Notes under the pieces: generated by a model | Told to the model about the DNA's origin: nothing | What the model saw: the letters and a program-made list of their open reading frames with translations, nothing else | The model's database searches: none | Assembly (NCBI GenBank): GCA_946480245.1 | Contig: CAMLIZ010000093.1 | Coordinates: forward strand, 1-17,420 | Length of the DNA stretch: 17,420 nt | Reading direction: 5' to 3' | Origin: an uncultured Pseudomonadota bacterium | Lineage (GTDB): Bacteria; Pseudomonadota; Gammaproteobacteria; Burkholderiales; Burkholderiaceae | Shown: positions 16,998-17,420 of the stretch, piece by piece | How positions within the stretch are numbered: the stretch's first letter is position 1 | Layout of the letters: each line of letters starts with the position of its first letter | Translations under genes and position numbers: made by a program

Positions 16998-17420
16998 TTA
17001 CATGTCCATGCCCATGCCGCCCATGCCGCCGGGCATGCCGCCAGGAGCAGGTGCCTCGTCCTTCGGGGCTTCGGCGACCATCGCTTCCGTGGTCAGCATC
17101 AGCGACGCGACGGACGCGGCGTTCTGCAGCGCGGTACGGGTGACCTTGGTGGGATCCAGGATGCCCATCTCGATCATGTCGCCGTACGTGTCGTTGGCGG
17201 CATTGAAGCCGTGGTTGCCCTTGCCGGCCAGCACCGCATTGACCACCACGCTCGGCTCGCCGCCGGCGTTGGCCACGATCTCGCGCAGCGGCGCTTCGAT
17301 GGCCTTCAGCACCAGCTTGATGCCGGCTTCCTGATCGGGGTTGTCGCCCTTGATCGTGCCAGCGGCCTGACGGGCACGCAGCAGCGCCACGCCACCGCCG
17401 GCCACGATGCCTTCTTCCAC
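16998..17420 (-). CDS. groEL: GroEL (60-kDa chaperonin), C-terminal part, cut by the window edge
   Basis: GroEL is the ATP-driven protein-folding chamber that works with GroES. Only the last 140 residues are present; the frame is open at the right edge and the first codon shown is an internal valine. The segment begins with [16 protein letters not shown], part of the equatorial ATP-binding domain, continues through the conserved [14 protein letters not shown] and [16 protein letters not shown] regions, and ends in the Gly-Gly-Met tail ([15 protein letters not shown]) that lines the cavity floor of bacterial GroEL. The stop is TAA, unlike the TGA of the other genes checked here. A strong intrinsic terminator follows. 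groES would be expected beyond the right edge. Confidence 0.98.
   Translation of the reverse strand: MEEGIVAGGGVALLRARQAAGTIKGDNPDQEAGIKLVLKAIEAPLREIVANAGGEPSVVVNAVLAGKGNHGFNAANDTYGDMIEMGILDPTKVTRTALQNAASVASLMLTTEAMVAEAPKDEAPAPGGMPGGMGGMGMDM

Overview
The window is about 70% GC, almost fully coding, and looks like the chromosome of a betaproteobacterium of the order Burkholderiales (Rubrivivax/Leptothrix/Ideonella-like). The pointers are a tandem-duplicated 'double' UvrA, a ResB/CcsB (system II) cytochrome c maturation pair beside a dihaem cytochrome c4, a divergent engB, MsrPQ, and a DUF1631 protein next to groEL. The placement is inferred from gene content, not from a database search. I see no tRNA, rRNA, CRISPR, insertion sequence or prophage gene, and no gap between genes exceeds about 115 bases.

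Layout. (1) 3-4820, plus strand: the 3' five-sixths or so of a giant UvrA-type ATPase with four ABC modules; its start lies upstream of the window. (2) 4821-4935: a short convergent intergenic region with two related palindromes in inverted orientation. (3) 4936-9420, minus strand, read right to left: a 121-residue uncharacterised protein, msrP, msrQ, a TPR-GGDEF diguanylate cyclase and a small TPR-like protein. (4) 9454-13605, minus strand: cytochrome c4, a strong intrinsic terminator, then resB and ccsB, which overlap by four bases. (5) 13655-15257, plus strand: engB, divergent from cytochrome c4, then an alpha/beta hydrolase of epoxide-hydrolase type. (6) 15267-17420, minus strand: a DUF1631 protein and, after a strong terminator, the C-terminal quarter of GroEL, cut by the window edge.

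How the genes fit together. The minus-strand block from 13605 to 7279 has an envelope redox theme. ResB and CcsB attach haem to secreted c-type apocytochromes, and cytochrome c4 is a likely client. MsrP and MsrQ repair oxidised methionines in periplasmic proteins using electrons from the membrane. The GGDEF protein follows msrQ by 27 bases and may connect this block to cyclic-di-GMP signalling. The flanking genes (UvrA, EngB, GroEL) are housekeeping.

I do not see an unmistakable new system. The points most worth a second look are a sigma-E/ECF-like promoter with an inverted repeat before msrP, several genes whose -10-like hexamer lies 5-9 bases before the start codon with no Shine-Dalgarno (possible leaderless mRNAs), a palindrome carrying the stop codons of two convergent genes, the inverted pair of palindromes after uvrA, and the uncharacterised 121-residue, TPR and DUF1631 proteins.
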